Numbered from the stretch's first letter, positions 9,446 to 18,542 are shown. The stretch is DNA of 64,000 nt from Phascolarctobacterium sp. (GCA_030523325.1 JAUNIS010000006.1:1-64000), one strand, 5' to 3'. Numbers and translations are program-made. Notes: generated from the letters alone by a model not told the origin.

Positions 9446-10084
9446 TTAAAAAACTACCTCGCAGAAATTTATAGGTGTGCCAAGAGCACTAAATTTCTGT
9501 TCGTATTCTGTTTGTACAGGGTTATCGTATTCGCTATGATGCAAATCATAGCTAAGAGCAATTATTTCAAGCCCAAATTCTTTGAACTCTTCCACAGAAA
9601 AATCAAAGAGAGCCCGATTATCGGTTTTAAAACGAAGATGCCCACCCTCGCCCAATAATTTTTTATAGAGTGCTAAAAAATTACGATGAGTCAATCTTCT
9701 TTTAGCATGCTTTGCTTTGGGCCAAGGATCAGAGAAATTCAAATAAAGTTCTTTAATCTCACCAGGCTCGAACCAATCAAGAATATTAGCTGCGTCCGCA
9801 CAGATAACACGCATATTGTTTAATTCTAAATCCTTGGCTGCTTGAGCCGGATAATAAGCCACTCCTTTTTGCGTTTCCACAGCTAAAAAAGCTTTGTCGG
9901 GATTTAATTGAGCCATACCAACAGCAAATCTTCCCTTACCGCAACCAATTTCCATACAAAGCCTTTTGCCAGGAAACATTTCCTGCCAATGACCTTTAAA
10001 TTTATCTAAATCCTTCGTGAAAACGAACTCGCCGTCTAATTTAGCAAATGCGTCATCAACCCAAGGTTTTCTTCTTAATCTCAT
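9446..10084 (-). CDS. trmB: tRNA (guanine-N7-)-methyltransferase
   Basis: A 212-residue protein that methylates G46 of tRNA variable loops using S-adenosylmethionine. The SAM loop MEIGCGKGRFAVGMA is near residues 40-54 and the family block NFSDPWPKAKHAKRRL near 116-131; TDNR follows near 155. ATG 10084 has GAGGTAAAAC upstream. It is the first gene of the unit running into ftsW-ftsI-fhs-folD-vanZ. Confidence 0.95.
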   Translation of the reverse strand: MRLRRKPWVDDAFAKLDGEFVFTKDLDKFKGHWQEMFPGKRLCMEIGCGKGRFAVGMAQLNPDKAFLAVETQKGVAYYPAQAAKDLELNNMRVICADAANILDWFEPGEIKELYLNFSDPWPKAKHAKRRLTHRNFLALYKKLLGEGGHLRFKTDNRALFDFSVEEFKEFGLEIIALSYDLHHSEYDNPVQTEYEQKFSALGTPINFCEVVF

Positions 10085-10121
10085 GTTTTACCTCACTTGT
10101 AGACAATTTCCTAATTATATA

Positions 10122-10331
10122 TTATACATCGTAATTGATGAGCCTGCCAACTAATTTGCCAAGTAAATTCAAAAGAAAAATGGCTACTCCAGGTAAACCT
10201 TTCATAGCCATAAAATAAGGGAAAGCGAAAGTTAATGTGAAATTTGCAATTGAGAAATAAATCGCAAGCGATTTATGATTCAAAAAATTATTGGCGAACT
10301 CTTCAGATAAAAAAGAGTTCAATTCACTCAA
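10122..10331 (-). other. Doubtful 69-codon frame, possible gene remnant
   Basis: The frame encodes two hydrophobic stretches, but its only upstream start is a TTG lying inside the structured repeat at 10325-10438, there is no ribosome-binding site, and no family is recognised. It may be the tail of a membrane protein gene disrupted by the repeat, or chance. Confidence 0.2.
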
Positions 10332-10438
10332 AATTCTCAGAGTAGGTCAGCTGCTAGGCGGCCGAGAGTTGAGCCACACAAAATTGTTAGAGTGCATAAG
10401 CTGCTAGGAAACCCGACGAAATCTTTCATCTAATGTTT
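10325..10438. repeat. Two truncated tandem copies of the structured repeat
   Basis: Two partial units begin with AAAATTCTCA (10330) and AAAATTGTTA (10380), each followed by AGAGT, eight variable bases and GCTGCTAGG. Both stop before the central hairpin and lack the right-hand closing arm. The first is nearly identical to the left end of the full copy at 10439; the second matches the left end of the copy after gatB. Confidence 0.75.
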
Positions 10439-10550
10439 CACTCAAAATTCTCAGAGTAGGTCAGCTGCTAGGCGGTCGAGGGAGTCGTACTAAAAAGAAG
10501 GTACGTCGACCGAGACCAACAAAGCAGATGGCCTGCTATGAGAATTTTCT
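10439..10550. repeat. Structured repeat element, full copy A (after alr)
   Basis: A 105-bp unit is closed by the 10-bp inverted repeat AAAATTCTCA (10444) and TGAGAATTTT (10539-10548). Inside lie the AGAGT..GCTGCTAGG block, then a hairpin formed by GGTCGA/TCGACC and GTAC/GTAC around TAAAAAGAAG. It ends two bases before the alr stop codon. Two other full copies are at 12812 and 36391. Not matched to a known RNA family by eye. Confidence 0.8.
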
Positions 10551-11666
10551 TTATTTACGCACATAAACCCTAGGGACACGCCAATTGATGTCACAGCATA
10601 TCTCGTGGGGATTGGTGCCAGCAAGCTCAGCGACATCTTCCATGGGAAGGTCGCGTCCACCCATAACGATTACCTCGGTGCCAACCTGTGCTTCTGGAAT
10701 TTCTGTGACATCGATCATGCTTTGATCCATGCAAATACGTCCAAGGATGGGTGCCTTCTTACCATTGATAACACAATAACCCTTGTTAGAAAGATGACGG
10801 TTAAAACCATCTGCATAACCAAGACCAAGAGTTGCTACGCGAGTCTTGCGTTCACAATATTTTGTGCGACCATAACCAACTGGTTCGCCAGCTTCCAATT
10901 CTTTCACGAAGGCGATTTGTGCCTTGATGATCATTGCCGGCTCGTAGTCTTTATAAATTTCTGGGAAATCGCCCGGGCGCATGCCGTAGAGAGAAATGCC
11001 TTGTCGAGCCATGTCTAAATGATATTGAGGAAGCTCAGCAATGCCCGCACTATTTGCGATATGTTTAATAGGAATTTGTACGCCAGCTGCCTCGATAAGC
11101 TTAACGCCTTCTTGATAGCGAGCAAATTGTAAATCGGAGAAAGCTTTGCTTTCTTCATCAGCAGTTGCAAAATGAGAGAAGCAGCCTTCTATTTCGATGC
11201 CGGGCAAAGATTTTGCAAGAGCTGCAAATTTACCAGCGTCTTCGATTTTTACACCAATGCGATGCATGCCGGTATCGAGTTTAATATGGATCTTTGCTTT
11301 CTTGCCAAGCTTAAGCGCTGCTTCATTTAAGGCGAGTAGTCTTGCTTCGTCGTAACAAGCATGAGCAATATCATACTTAACGCAAGTCTCAGCCTCTTCA
11401 GCAACTAAGCTTCCTAATACGAGGATGGGTGCCTCGATTCCTGCATCACGTAAAATTACACCTTCTTGCAAAAGGGCTACAGCAAGAAAATCGGCACCAG
11501 CAGCCATGCATTCTTGAGCAACACGAACAGCTCCGTGACCATAAGCATCAGCCTTAACAACTGCACATAATTTGGCACCACCTGCTAAGCTTGCTTTAGC
11601 AACCTTAATATTATTGTTAATTGCGTTGAGATTAATTTCAGCCCATACTCCCCTATTGATATGCAT
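10551..11666 (-). CDS. alr: Alanine racemase
   Basis: A 371-residue PLP enzyme making D-alanine for peptidoglycan. The PLP lysine is in VVKADAYGHG (K38), the barrel carries HIKLDTGMHRIG and CFSHFATADE, and the C-terminal beta domain has the GLGYADGF tyrosine and CMDQSMIDVT. Length is normal. ATG 11666 follows CCGGAGGCTTATC. It appears to be monocistronic, with the structured repeat starting immediately after its stop codon. Confidence 0.97.
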   Translation of the reverse strand: MHINRGVWAEINLNAINNNIKVAKASLAGGAKLCAVVKADAYGHGAVRVAQECMAAGADFLAVALLQEGVILRDAGIEAPILVLGSLVAEEAETCVKYDIAHACYDEARLLALNEAALKLGKKAKIHIKLDTGMHRIGVKIEDAGKFAALAKSLPGIEIEGCFSHFATADEESKAFSDLQFARYQEGVKLIEAAGVQIPIKHIANSAGIAELPQYHLDMARQGISLYGMRPGDFPEIYKDYEPAMIIKAQIAFVKELEAGEPVGYGRTKYCERKTRVATLGLGYADGFNRHLSNKGYCVINGKKAPILGRICMDQSMIDVTEIPEAQVGTEVIVMGGRDLPMEDVAELAGTNPHEICCDINWRVPRVYVRK

Positions 11667-11756
11667 GATAAGCCTCCGGTTTACTTAATAAATGTTTGAA
11701 AATTGATTAATAATCAGTTTAGATGCTTGCCGAAGATTTATTTTGCTAACCTTCAG

Positions 11757-11797
11757 GCAAAAACAAAATGTATGGCTCGCAAAAGCCATACATTTAG
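11757..11797 (-). terminator. Terminator after the small Cys-rich gene
   Basis: On the minus strand a 12-bp stem AAATGTATGGCT/AGCCATACATTT with a six-base loop is followed by TTGTTTTT. It lies about 100 bp past the stop of the small gene at 11904 and upstream of alr. Confidence 0.7.
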
Positions 11798-11903
11798 AAT
11801 ATTACTGTACTATTACTTTGTCAACAAATTAGTAAAAAGTATACAAAATAATTGATGAACGCAACAATTTTTATTTTTTCCTTCTACTTGACAAGGAGCC
11901 CCA

Positions 11904-12056
11904 CTAACAACCAGTAGATTTTTTCTGACAATCCCTGGCCCTAGGACAATTCTTGCAATCAAACTTTTCTTTTGGTGGATACTTTTTCGCAAAATAACTT
12001 CTGATCGCCAAAACTAAACCAATCACAAGCAACCCACAAACTAAATACTCTAGCAT
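11904..12056 (-). CDS. Small single-pass membrane peptide with C-terminal cysteines
   Basis: A 50-residue frame starting ATG at 12056. It has one hydrophobic helix (residues 3-22, EYLVCGLLVIGLVLAI) followed by a basic region and four late cysteines (CKNC at about 34-37, then C43 and C50). This resembles the FeoB-associated Cys-rich membrane proteins in layout, but no feo gene is near. The ribosome-binding site is weak (GTTGG). A terminator downstream and location after the DUF898-like gene support a real transcript. Confidence 0.5.
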   Translation of the reverse strand: MLEYLVCGLLVIGLVLAIRSYFAKKYPPKEKFDCKNCPRARDCQKKSTGC

Positions 12057-12175
12057 AAATTTACCAACTCAAATTTTTCATCACAAACCTGCGAATGCAA
12101 AATAATTTTTTAATCATAAAGCACGTAGCGATTTATTCCTTAATTACGCATTTGATTAAGGTTTTCCCTAACGAT

Positions 12176-12481
12176 TTAATCTGCAAAATGAGTGTTCTCA
12201 GTTTCCCAACGTTTAAACTGACAATAACCCCAAGGAGCGTACAAGCCGCAAGTAATGGAAGTCAAAACCATAATGATAACCCATTGAAAGAAAAAGCCCA
12301 TGCCAGAGCCAGTAAATTTTAATTGACGACCATCAACATAAGTGTTGCTACAGATCCAACGTTGTTGAGCGCTGTAAGCCCAAGGGAAAAATAACCCAAA
12401 AGTAAGGAAGGATACAACAGTGGTCCAAATCAGAAGCCACGCATAACCAAAACCACTACCTTCAAATTTAAATTCTTTCAT
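12176..12481 (-). CDS. DUF898-like small membrane protein
   Basis: A 101-residue protein containing two related halves of the form F.GSG.G..., a hydrophobic helix, then PWAY/PWGY and a W-rich end (FFPWAYSAQQRW near 31-42; YAPWGYCQFKRW near 83-94). This internal repeat and the motif are typical of DUF898/YjgN-type inner-membrane proteins, though only a short version. ATG 12481 is chosen because AGAGGTAAAAAG precedes it; the longest frame starts ten codons earlier. Function unknown. Confidence 0.65.
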   Translation of the reverse strand: MKEFKFEGSGFGYAWLLIWTTVVSFLTFGLFFPWAYSAQQRWICSNTYVDGRQLKFTGSGMGFFFQWVIIMVLTSITCGLYAPWGYCQFKRWETENTHFAD

Positions 12482-12531
12482 CTTTTTACCTCTTTCTATA
12501 ACACAAAACATTTAAAAATTTTTTCAAACGA

Positions 12532-12566
12532 AATATAGCTGAAAGTCCGCTGACTTTCAGCTATAT
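12532..12566. repeat. Perfect 16-bp inverted repeat
   Basis: AATATAGCTGAAAGTC and its exact complement are separated by three bases. It sits upstream of the DUF898-like gene. There is no adjoining T tract, so it may be an operator-like palindrome or an RNA hairpin rather than a terminator. Confidence 0.7.
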
Positions 12567-12634
12567 TATACACTATCTCAACTTTTTTGCAATAACTTTC
12601 CAAAATTATTTTGAAAAAACTTGAACGAAGTTAT

Positions 12635-12769
12635 TTATCCTTCTTGTAAGAGATACATAGAACAAAGCTCAGCCATCATACGAGAATAACATACGAGCAA
12701 GAAGGTATTGTCATCGTATTGAGCAGTTTGATACCAAGAAGATTTTTTATTGCCTATATTTAAATACAA
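12635..12769 (-). CDS. Possible 44-residue peptide or gene remnant
   Basis: A TTG-initiated frame with a plausible amino-acid mix (YLNIGNKKSSWYQTAQYDDN, then a hydrophobic LLVCYSRMMAELC stretch). There is no ATG and no Shine-Dalgarno, and the start lies in the T tract of the gatB terminator, so it may be the end of a lost gene. The remainder of 12567-12770 shows nothing else. Confidence 0.2.
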   Translation of the reverse strand: MYLNIGNKKSSWYQTAQYDDNTFLLVCYSRMMAELCSMYLLQEG

Positions 12770-12795
12770 AAACTGCTCTCGTTAAACGAGAGCAG
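12766..12795 (-). terminator. Terminator of the gatCAB unit
   Basis: CTGCTCTCG/CGAGAGCAG stem with a five-base loop, followed on the minus strand by TTTTT. It lies downstream of the structured repeat, so a gatCAB transcript would include the repeat in its 3' end. Confidence 0.8.
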
Positions 12796-12811
12796 TAAAA
12801 TAATTTAGGTC

Positions 12812-12924
12812 CACTCAAAATTGTTAGAGTAGGCAAGCTGCTAGGAAACCCGACGAAGGCGTACTAAAGGAAACGTGCGTCGAGGAGGGTTGACAACGCA
12901 GATTGTGTGCTATAACAATTTTTG
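12812..12924. repeat. Structured repeat element, full copy B (after gatB)
   Basis: It is closed by AAAATTGTTA (12817) and TAACAATTTT (12913-12922). The AGAGT..GCTGCTAGG block is followed by a hairpin with CCCGACG/CGTCGAGGAGGG and GTAC/GTGC arms around TAAAGGAAAC. The outer stem differs in sequence from copies A and C but keeps full pairing. It ends two bases before the gatB stop codon. Confidence 0.8.
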
Positions 12925-14367
12925 TTATTGAAGCTTCTCTTTAAGTAATTGTTGAACCATGCCGGGGTTCGCCTTACCACGAGACTTCTTCATGATTTGT
13001 CCAACGAGAGAGCCAATAGCTTTTTGCTTGCCGGCTTTGAAATCGGCAACAGCTTGCGGATTTTCGGCGATGACTTCTTCAACAAGCTTGAGGATAGCAC
13101 CTTCATCAGAAACTTGTTCGAGACCAAGCTTCTTAACGAGAGTCTTCGGTGACTCATCTTCCTTAAGCATTTCTGCGAAAACTTTTTTCGCAAGCTTGGA
13201 GGATAGCACGCCGTCCTTCGTCAAATTAACAAGCTCAGCTAAATTAGCCGGAGAAACTTTGAATTCGCCAATGGCAATGCCTTCGTTATTTAAATAAGCA
13301 GATACATCGCCCAAGAGCCAGTTGGCAACACCTTTTGCATCCTTTGCTGTCTTAACGGCCTCATCAAAATATTCTGCCATTGCTTTAGCAGAAACGATTA
13401 AGCTTGCATCGTATTCGGAGAGACCAAATTCTGCCATGAGGCGAGCTTGTCTTTGAGCAGGAAGCTCGGGCAAGGAAGCACGAATGCCGTCAATCCACTC
13501 GTCAGTTAATTCTACAGGAACGAGGTCGGGCTCGGGGAAATAACGATAGTCATGAGCTTCTTCTTTAGAACGCATGGATAAAGTCATGCCATTTGCTTCG
13601 TCCCAGGTACGAGTCTCTTGAACTACGTGACCGCCGTCTTCGATAATTTCTTTTTGGCGTTCAACCTCGTATTCAATGGCGCGTACGAGAGCACGGAAGG
13701 AGTTAAGATTTTTAATCTCGGCACGAGTACCGAATTCTTTCGCACCTTCAGGCATAATGGAAACATTTGCATCACAACGAAGAGAGCCTTCTTGCATCTT
13801 GCAATCGCATACGTCGATATATTCGAGGATTGCTTTTAAATTTTCCATATAAGCGCGAGCTTCTTCAGCGCTACGCATATCCGGTTCGGAAACAATCTCC
13901 AACAGAGGAACGCCTGCACGATTGTAATCGACTGCAGAAGAGTCGGAGGTAGAAATGCTTGCACCAGAATGAATTAATTTGCCAGCATCTTCTTCCATAT
14001 GAATACGAGTTACACCAATAGATTTGTGTTCGTCGCCAACAACAATATCGATGTGACCACCTAAGCAGATGGGTTGATATAATTGAGAAATTTGATAATT
14101 TTTTGCCAGGTCAGGATAAAAATAATTTTTGCGGTCGAACTTATTAGTCTTTTGAATGTCGCAGTTTAATGCAAGACCAGTTTTAATAGCAAAATCTACA
14201 ACTTGTTTATTGAGTACGGGCAAGGCACCAGGCATACCTAAGCATACAGGACAAACATGAGTATTAGGAGTGCTGCCGAACTCGGTGGAACAAGAGCAGA
14301 AAATTTTAGTTTTAGTTTTTAATTCGGCATGAACTTCCAGGCCGATAACAGTAATATATCTAGTCAT
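12925..14367 (-). CDS. gatB: Aspartyl/glutamyl-tRNA amidotransferase subunit B
   Basis: A 480-residue GatB. It phosphorylates and amidates Glu-tRNA(Gln)/Asp-tRNA(Asn) using ammonia from GatA. The start GLEVHAELKTKTKIFCSC, CPVCLGMPGALPVLN (about 39-53), the RKNYFYPDLAKNYQISQ block (about 85-100) and the C-terminal tRNA-binding tail (VGQIMKKSRGKANPGMV) are all family hallmarks. ATG 14367 shares a base with the gatA stop (TAATG) and uses GGGAGGTAACAAATA. Confidence 0.97.
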   Translation of the reverse strand: MTRYITVIGLEVHAELKTKTKIFCSCSTEFGSTPNTHVCPVCLGMPGALPVLNKQVVDFAIKTGLALNCDIQKTNKFDRKNYFYPDLAKNYQISQLYQPICLGGHIDIVVGDEHKSIGVTRIHMEEDAGKLIHSGASISTSDSSAVDYNRAGVPLLEIVSEPDMRSAEEARAYMENLKAILEYIDVCDCKMQEGSLRCDANVSIMPEGAKEFGTRAEIKNLNSFRALVRAIEYEVERQKEIIEDGGHVVQETRTWDEANGMTLSMRSKEEAHDYRYFPEPDLVPVELTDEWIDGIRASLPELPAQRQARLMAEFGLSEYDASLIVSAKAMAEYFDEAVKTAKDAKGVANWLLGDVSAYLNNEGIAIGEFKVSPANLAELVNLTKDGVLSSKLAKKVFAEMLKEDESPKTLVKKLGLEQVSDEGAILKLVEEVIAENPQAVADFKAGKQKAIGSLVGQIMKKSRGKANPGMVQQLLKEKLQ

Positions 14368-15833
14368 TATTTGTTACCTCCCAAAGGCGCAAATTCTTTG
14401 TGGAATTCGGTTGCTTGTTCAAAGGTATAAGCTGCACGCAAAACAGTTTCTTCGTCTAAAGGTTTACCGATGAGTTGCATGCCAACGGGTAGACCTTCTG
14501 CAAAGCCACAAGGAATGGAAATACCTGGCAGACCGGCCATGTTAACCGGAATAGTAGTTACGTCCAGCATATAAATTGCGAGCGGATCCATCTTGCCATC
14601 GATTGGATAAGCGGTAACAGGAGAAGTCGGAGTCAGAAGAACGTCGCATTGCTTGAAAGCTTGCTCGAAATCGTTGCGAATAAGCGTACGAACCTGCATT
14701 GCCTTCTTATAATATGCGTCATAGTAACCAGTAGATAATACGTAGTTGCCAAGCATAATACGGCGACGAACTTCAGCGCCAAAACCCTCCGTACGGGTCA
14801 TGGTTGTCATTTCGGGAGCAGAGCTTGCTTCCGTGTTGCGATAACCATAACGGACGCCATCAAAACGAGCAAGGTTTGCAGAAGCTTCTGCAGGAGCAAT
14901 GATATAGTAAGTGATTACTGCATATTCGGTATGAGGAAGAGAAACTTCGACAATTTCTGCACCAAGCTCTTCGTATTTTTTGATGGCCATATTTATTTGT
15001 TCTTTAACCTTAGCGTCAATGCCTTCACCAAAATATTCTTTGGGCAGGCCAATCTTTAAGCCTTGAACATTTGCCACGAGAGCTTTTGTGAAATCGGGCA
15101 CAGGCACGTCAAGAGAAGTTGAATCCATTTGGTCCTTGCCACAAATTGTATTTAACACAAGAGCTGCATCGGTAACGTCCTTAGTGATAGGTCCAATTTG
15201 ATCAAGAGAAGATGCGAAAGCTACGCAACCGTAACGAGATACGCGACCATAAGTCGGTTTAATACCTACGCAACCATTAAAGGAAGCCGGTTGACGAATG
15301 GATCCACCAGTATCGGAGCCAAGAGTCCAAATCGCTTCACCAGCAGCAATTGCTGCAGCACTGCCACCTGAAGAACCACCGGGTACGCGAGAAAGGTCCC
15401 AAGGATTATGAGACGGTCCGTAAAAAGAATGTTCTGTAGAAGAACCCATCGCAAATTCATCAAGATTTGTTTTGCCTAAGAAAATTGTTTCATCGGCGCG
15501 CAAATTTTTGATAACATGTGCGTCAAAGATAGGAATGAAATTGTCCAGGATTTTTGAAGAGCAAGTTGTACGCAAGCCTTTAGTGGAAATATTATCTTTA
15601 ATTGCACCAGGAATACCGGCAAGAGGTGCAAGCTTTTCGCCAGCAGCAATTTTTGCATCGACCTTTTGCGCTTGAGCAAGTGCGTTTTCTTTATCAAGAG
15701 TTACATAAGCTTTTACTTTATCTTCAACTTCATCAATGCGAGCATATAATGCGCTAGTTAATTCAACGGAGCTGATTTCTTTATTAACGAGTTTGTCGTG
15801 CAGCTCGTGAGCAGTAATTTTATACAATTCCAC
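14367..15833 (-). CDS. gatA: Aspartyl/glutamyl-tRNA amidotransferase subunit A
   Basis: A 488-residue amidase-signature glutaminase subunit. The catalytic triad is visible as K79 (GAIKDN), S154 (GGSSGGSA) and nucleophile S178 ([11 protein letters not shown]), at the positions expected for GatA. It releases ammonia from glutamine for transfer to GatB. The start codon is GTG at 15833 behind GGAGGACGAACT. It follows gatC by 15 bp. Confidence 0.97.
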   Translation of the reverse strand: MELYKITAHELHDKLVNKEISSVELTSALYARIDEVEDKVKAYVTLDKENALAQAQKVDAKIAAGEKLAPLAGIPGAIKDNISTKGLRTTCSSKILDNFIPIFDAHVIKNLRADETIFLGKTNLDEFAMGSSTEHSFYGPSHNPWDLSRVPGGSSGGSAAAIAAGEAIWTLGSDTGGSIRQPASFNGCVGIKPTYGRVSRYGCVAFASSLDQIGPITKDVTDAALVLNTICGKDQMDSTSLDVPVPDFTKALVANVQGLKIGLPKEYFGEGIDAKVKEQINMAIKKYEELGAEIVEVSLPHTEYAVITYYIIAPAEASANLARFDGVRYGYRNTEASSAPEMTTMTRTEGFGAEVRRRIMLGNYVLSTGYYDAYYKKAMQVRTLIRNDFEQAFKQCDVLLTPTSPVTAYPIDGKMDPLAIYMLDVTTIPVNMAGLPGISIPCGFAEGLPVGMQLIGKPLDEETVLRAAYTFEQATEFHKEFAPLGGNK

Positions 15834-15848
15834 AGTTCGTCCTCCTTC

Positions 15849-16136
15849 TTATTCGATTACGCGAGGCACTTTGAAGCCGTCGTTATGCACGGCCGGTGCA
15901 TTTTGCATAGCAGCTTCATGACTTACGCCTTCTTGAACGACGTCTTCGCGTAAAACATTGGCTACGGGAAGAACGTGAGCAGTCGGTTCGATATCAGTTG
16001 TATCGATTTGTTGAAGGATATCTGCGTAGTTAATGATTTGGTTAAATTGTTCCGTGAATTTTTCCATTTCGGATTCGGGAACGGTTAAACGAGAAAGTGT
16101 GGCGATATGCTTTACGTCTTCAGCAGTTACTTTCAT
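15849..16136 (-). CDS. gatC: Aspartyl/glutamyl-tRNA amidotransferase subunit C
   Basis: A 95-residue GatC, the small linker that stabilises GatA and GatB. It begins MKVTAEDVKHIATLSRL, has the FTEQFNQIINYADIL helix near 27-41 and TAHVLPVANVLREDVV near 51-66, all characteristic. AGGATGGTG precedes the ATG. First gene of the operon. Confidence 0.95.
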   Translation of the reverse strand: MKVTAEDVKHIATLSRLTVPESEMEKFTEQFNQIINYADILQQIDTTDIEPTAHVLPVANVLREDVVQEGVSHEAAMQNAPAVHNDGFKVPRVIE

Positions 16137-16225
16137 TTTGTCACCATCCTATAAATTAATAATGAAAAATTAACAATGTTGTTAAATCGTATGACTATTT
16201 ATGAATTCAAATAGAAAGTCATTAT

Positions 16226-16255
16226 ATTATAACATAGAAAGCCTGATTTCTACAA
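16226..16255 (-). promoter_or_regulatory. Predicted promoter of gatCAB
   Basis: On the minus strand TTGTAG and TATAAT are separated by 18 bp, about 90 bp before gatC. The rest of the 280-bp spacer is AT-rich with no gene. Confidence 0.5.
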
Positions 16256-16381
16256 AAGATTTTGTTGGCTCAAGGATGAAAGTGAAATTTCTTTGCCTTT
16301 TTTCTTCAGGAAATCTCATTTTTATCAGAAAGGGAACCATCCGTTTACGAAAAGACACTAAAAAAATATAGCAACAATAAT

Positions 16382-16414
16382 GGGTCGTCCTTAAAAGGGA
16401 CGACCCAAAAAAAA
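16382..16414. terminator. Hairpin after the M18 aminopeptidase gene
   Basis: GGGTCGTCC/GGACGACCC stem immediately past the stop codon. The T run on the minus strand precedes the stem rather than follows it, so intrinsic termination is uncertain. Confidence 0.45.
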
Positions 16415-16415
16415 T

Positions 16416-17798
16416 TTATGCTTCTTGTAAGAAGGCTACGTAACCTTTTTTTGCTTCGTAAACATCGACCTTGGAAGTAACTTCCCAGGGAGCGTGCATG
16501 GAGAGGACTGCTACACCACTATCAATGACATTCATTCCATAGAGAGCCATGATATAAGCGATGGTTCCGCCGCCACCTAAATCTACGCGACCAAGCTCAG
16601 CAGTTTGGAAATGTACGTTGTGTTTGTCCATCATGGAGCGTAGCTCGCCAAGATATTCTGCATTGGCGTCATTGGAGCCAGACTTACCACGTGCACCGGT
16701 AAATTTATTGAACACGAGACCTTTACCAAGATACGCAACGTTTTTCTTATCGAAGGCAGATGCGTAAAGAGGATCGTACCCGCTGGATACGTCGGAACTC
16801 AGCATTTTAGAGTTAGCCAAGGTTCTACGTACGGCGATGTCCGAGGTCTCGCCCATAAGATTGAGAATCTCGGCTACAGCATTTTCGAAGAAACGAGATT
16901 GCATGCCTGTTGCCCCAACGGAACCGATTTCTTCCTTATCAACTAAAAGGCAGCAAGCTGTACGATTAACTTTTTTTGTTTCTAACATAGCAACGAGGCT
17001 AGTGTAAGAGCAAACGCGATCGTCTTGACCATAAGCAAGAATCATGCTGCGGTCAAAGCCCATCTCACGAGCACGACCTGCTGGAACAAAAATCAGTTCT
17101 GCGGATAGGAAGTCGTCCTCTTCGATATCATATTTTTCCTTGAGGAGTGCAAGAATATTTTCTTTGACAGATTCCTTGTCATCTTTTTCCAGAGGATTCG
17201 TGCCGCAAAGAATATCCAAGGCCTCGCCTTCGACAACAACGGAAGCTTTCTTTTCCATTTGCTCTTGGGCAAGATGGATGAGTAAATCAGTTACGCAAAA
17301 AGCTGGTTCATTTTCGTCTTCACCAAGACAGATGTCGATGACAGTGCCATCTTTTTTTACAACAACTCCATGCAGGGCAAGCGGCAGAGCAACCCATTGA
17401 TATTTTTTAATGCCGCCGTAATAATGAGTGTCTAAAAGACACATATTAGAATCCTCGTAAATTGGTTTTTGTTTTACATGCAGGCTGCAGGTATCGTTAT
17501 GAGCCCCAAGAATATTCATGCCATTCGTCAGAGGTTCCTTGCCAATATTAAAGAGAGCAATGGATTTTTTCATGCAAACAGCATAAACCTTATCCCCTGC
17601 TTTCAATTTTTTGCGGCCGCCAATGAAAGCTTCCAAATTTTTGTAGCCAGCAGCTTCAGCTTGAGCAATGGCAAATTTAACGCTTTCTCTTTCAGTTTTG
17701 CAAGCAGAAAGAAAATCGATATAGCCGGCGTTCAAAGTCTCCAGAGCCTCTTTATCTGCATCTGTATAAGTACTCCAAACAGATTTTTTATCAGCCAT
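16416..17798 (-). CDS. M18 family zinc aminopeptidase
   Basis: A 460-residue metallopeptidase of the M18 (aspartyl aminopeptidase) family. The zinc-binding histidine is in LGAHNDTCSLHVKQKP, the catalytic glutamates in DKEEIGSVGATGM, and the DVSSGYDP and RVDLGGGGTIAYIMA blocks follow. The C-terminal histidine is in VLSMHAPWEV. It trims N-terminal residues from peptides in the cytosol. AAGGAGATTTATT precedes ATG 17798. It follows the exported protein at 17810 by 11 bp and may share its transcript. Confidence 0.93.
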   Translation of the reverse strand: MADKKSVWSTYTDADKEALETLNAGYIDFLSACKTERESVKFAIAQAEAAGYKNLEAFIGGRKKLKAGDKVYAVCMKKSIALFNIGKEPLTNGMNILGAHNDTCSLHVKQKPIYEDSNMCLLDTHYYGGIKKYQWVALPLALHGVVVKKDGTVIDICLGEDENEPAFCVTDLLIHLAQEQMEKKASVVVEGEALDILCGTNPLEKDDKESVKENILALLKEKYDIEEDDFLSAELIFVPAGRAREMGFDRSMILAYGQDDRVCSYTSLVAMLETKKVNRTACCLLVDKEEIGSVGATGMQSRFFENAVAEILNLMGETSDIAVRRTLANSKMLSSDVSSGYDPLYASAFDKKNVAYLGKGLVFNKFTGARGKSGSNDANAEYLGELRSMMDKHNVHFQTAELGRVDLGGGGTIAYIMALYGMNVIDSGVAVLSMHAPWEVTSKVDVYEAKKGYVAFLQEA

Positions 17799-17809
17799 AA
17801 TAAATCTCC

Positions 17810-18541
17810 TTATTCAAAAGAATTCAAGAAAGTTCTCAAACAACTAATAGCGCCACGTTTAGCTGCTTTAGCCGGACTTGCTTCACCAATACGTACGAAA
17901 TTAATGGAGCTTGAAGAACCAATGCCCTCAACATTTTGGTTGAACAAATATTCTTCCTTATTAACGTCGACGCATTTAAGTTTCATGGTTACATAAGCAG
18001 TTTGTGTTGAAGTACCCGCAATAATCATGATGCCAGTTTTCTTATTGCGGACAGGCAACATGCTAATGAAAAGCACTCGGTCAGCACCACAAGCTTCACC
18101 AACTTGCACGAGTTCGGAGAGAGTAGGAGCCTCAGCATTCTCGAAGGTTGTTGCTTTGATAGCTGCTTGTAAGGTTTTATTGTCAACAATTTTCGTTACG
18201 GAAGTTTTCTTGCCAGGATATTTTTTCTTTAATTGATCTTTAATCGCACCTGCCACCATCTCGCGAGGACGCTCTTCTAAACCGCTAAGATCGGCATAAG
18301 GAAGGACTGCTACCTTATAAGGCAATTTGCATTCAGTTACTTCTTTATCGCTAACTTCGAAATGAGTCTCACCTGTATCGGCAACGCCTTTATCGAAAAC
18401 ATCGATGGAGCTTTCTACTTTCTCAGATTTTTTGCTAGATATTTTTTCATTAAAAATTTCCTCTTCATCATCAGCCGCAAAACTTATTGCGCATGCGGAT
18501 AGCATGAAGACAGCTAGAAGAGTATTAAATAATTTTTTCAT
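17810..18541 (-). CDS. Exported protein of unknown function
   Basis: A 243-residue protein with a clear Sec signal peptide (about 1-22, ending AISFA) then a charged, glutamate/lysine-rich linker and a globular part beginning YKVAVLPYADLSG. The alpha/beta pattern of that part (AVLPYxD, long helix, VxxIVDNKTLQAA) resembles the CsgG/TolB-N-like module of envelope proteins that bind secretion or lipoprotein partners, but I do not recognise the family. Start ATG 18541 has GGAGGG upstream; it overlaps nothing but follows the hemL stop by two bases. A cysteine in the signal region is not in a clear lipobox. Confidence 0.65.
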   Translation of the reverse strand: MKKLFNTLLAVFMLSACAISFAADDEEEIFNEKISSKKSEKVESSIDVFDKGVADTGETHFEVSDKEVTECKLPYKVAVLPYADLSGLEERPREMVAGAIKDQLKKKYPGKKTSVTKIVDNKTLQAAIKATTFENAEAPTLSELVQVGEACGADRVLFISMLPVRNKKTGIMIIAGTSTQTAYVTMKLKCVDVNKEEYLFNQNVEGIGSSSSINFVRIGEASPAKAAKRGAISCLRTFLNSFE

Positions 18542-18542
18542 T

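Noticed and set aside
10605..11018. 137-codon plus-strand frame opposite alr
   Set aside because: Antisense shadow of a clear alanine racemase.
17469..17996. 175-codon plus-strand frame opposite the M18 peptidase and exported-protein genes
   Set aside because: Spans two genes on the other strand; no start signal.
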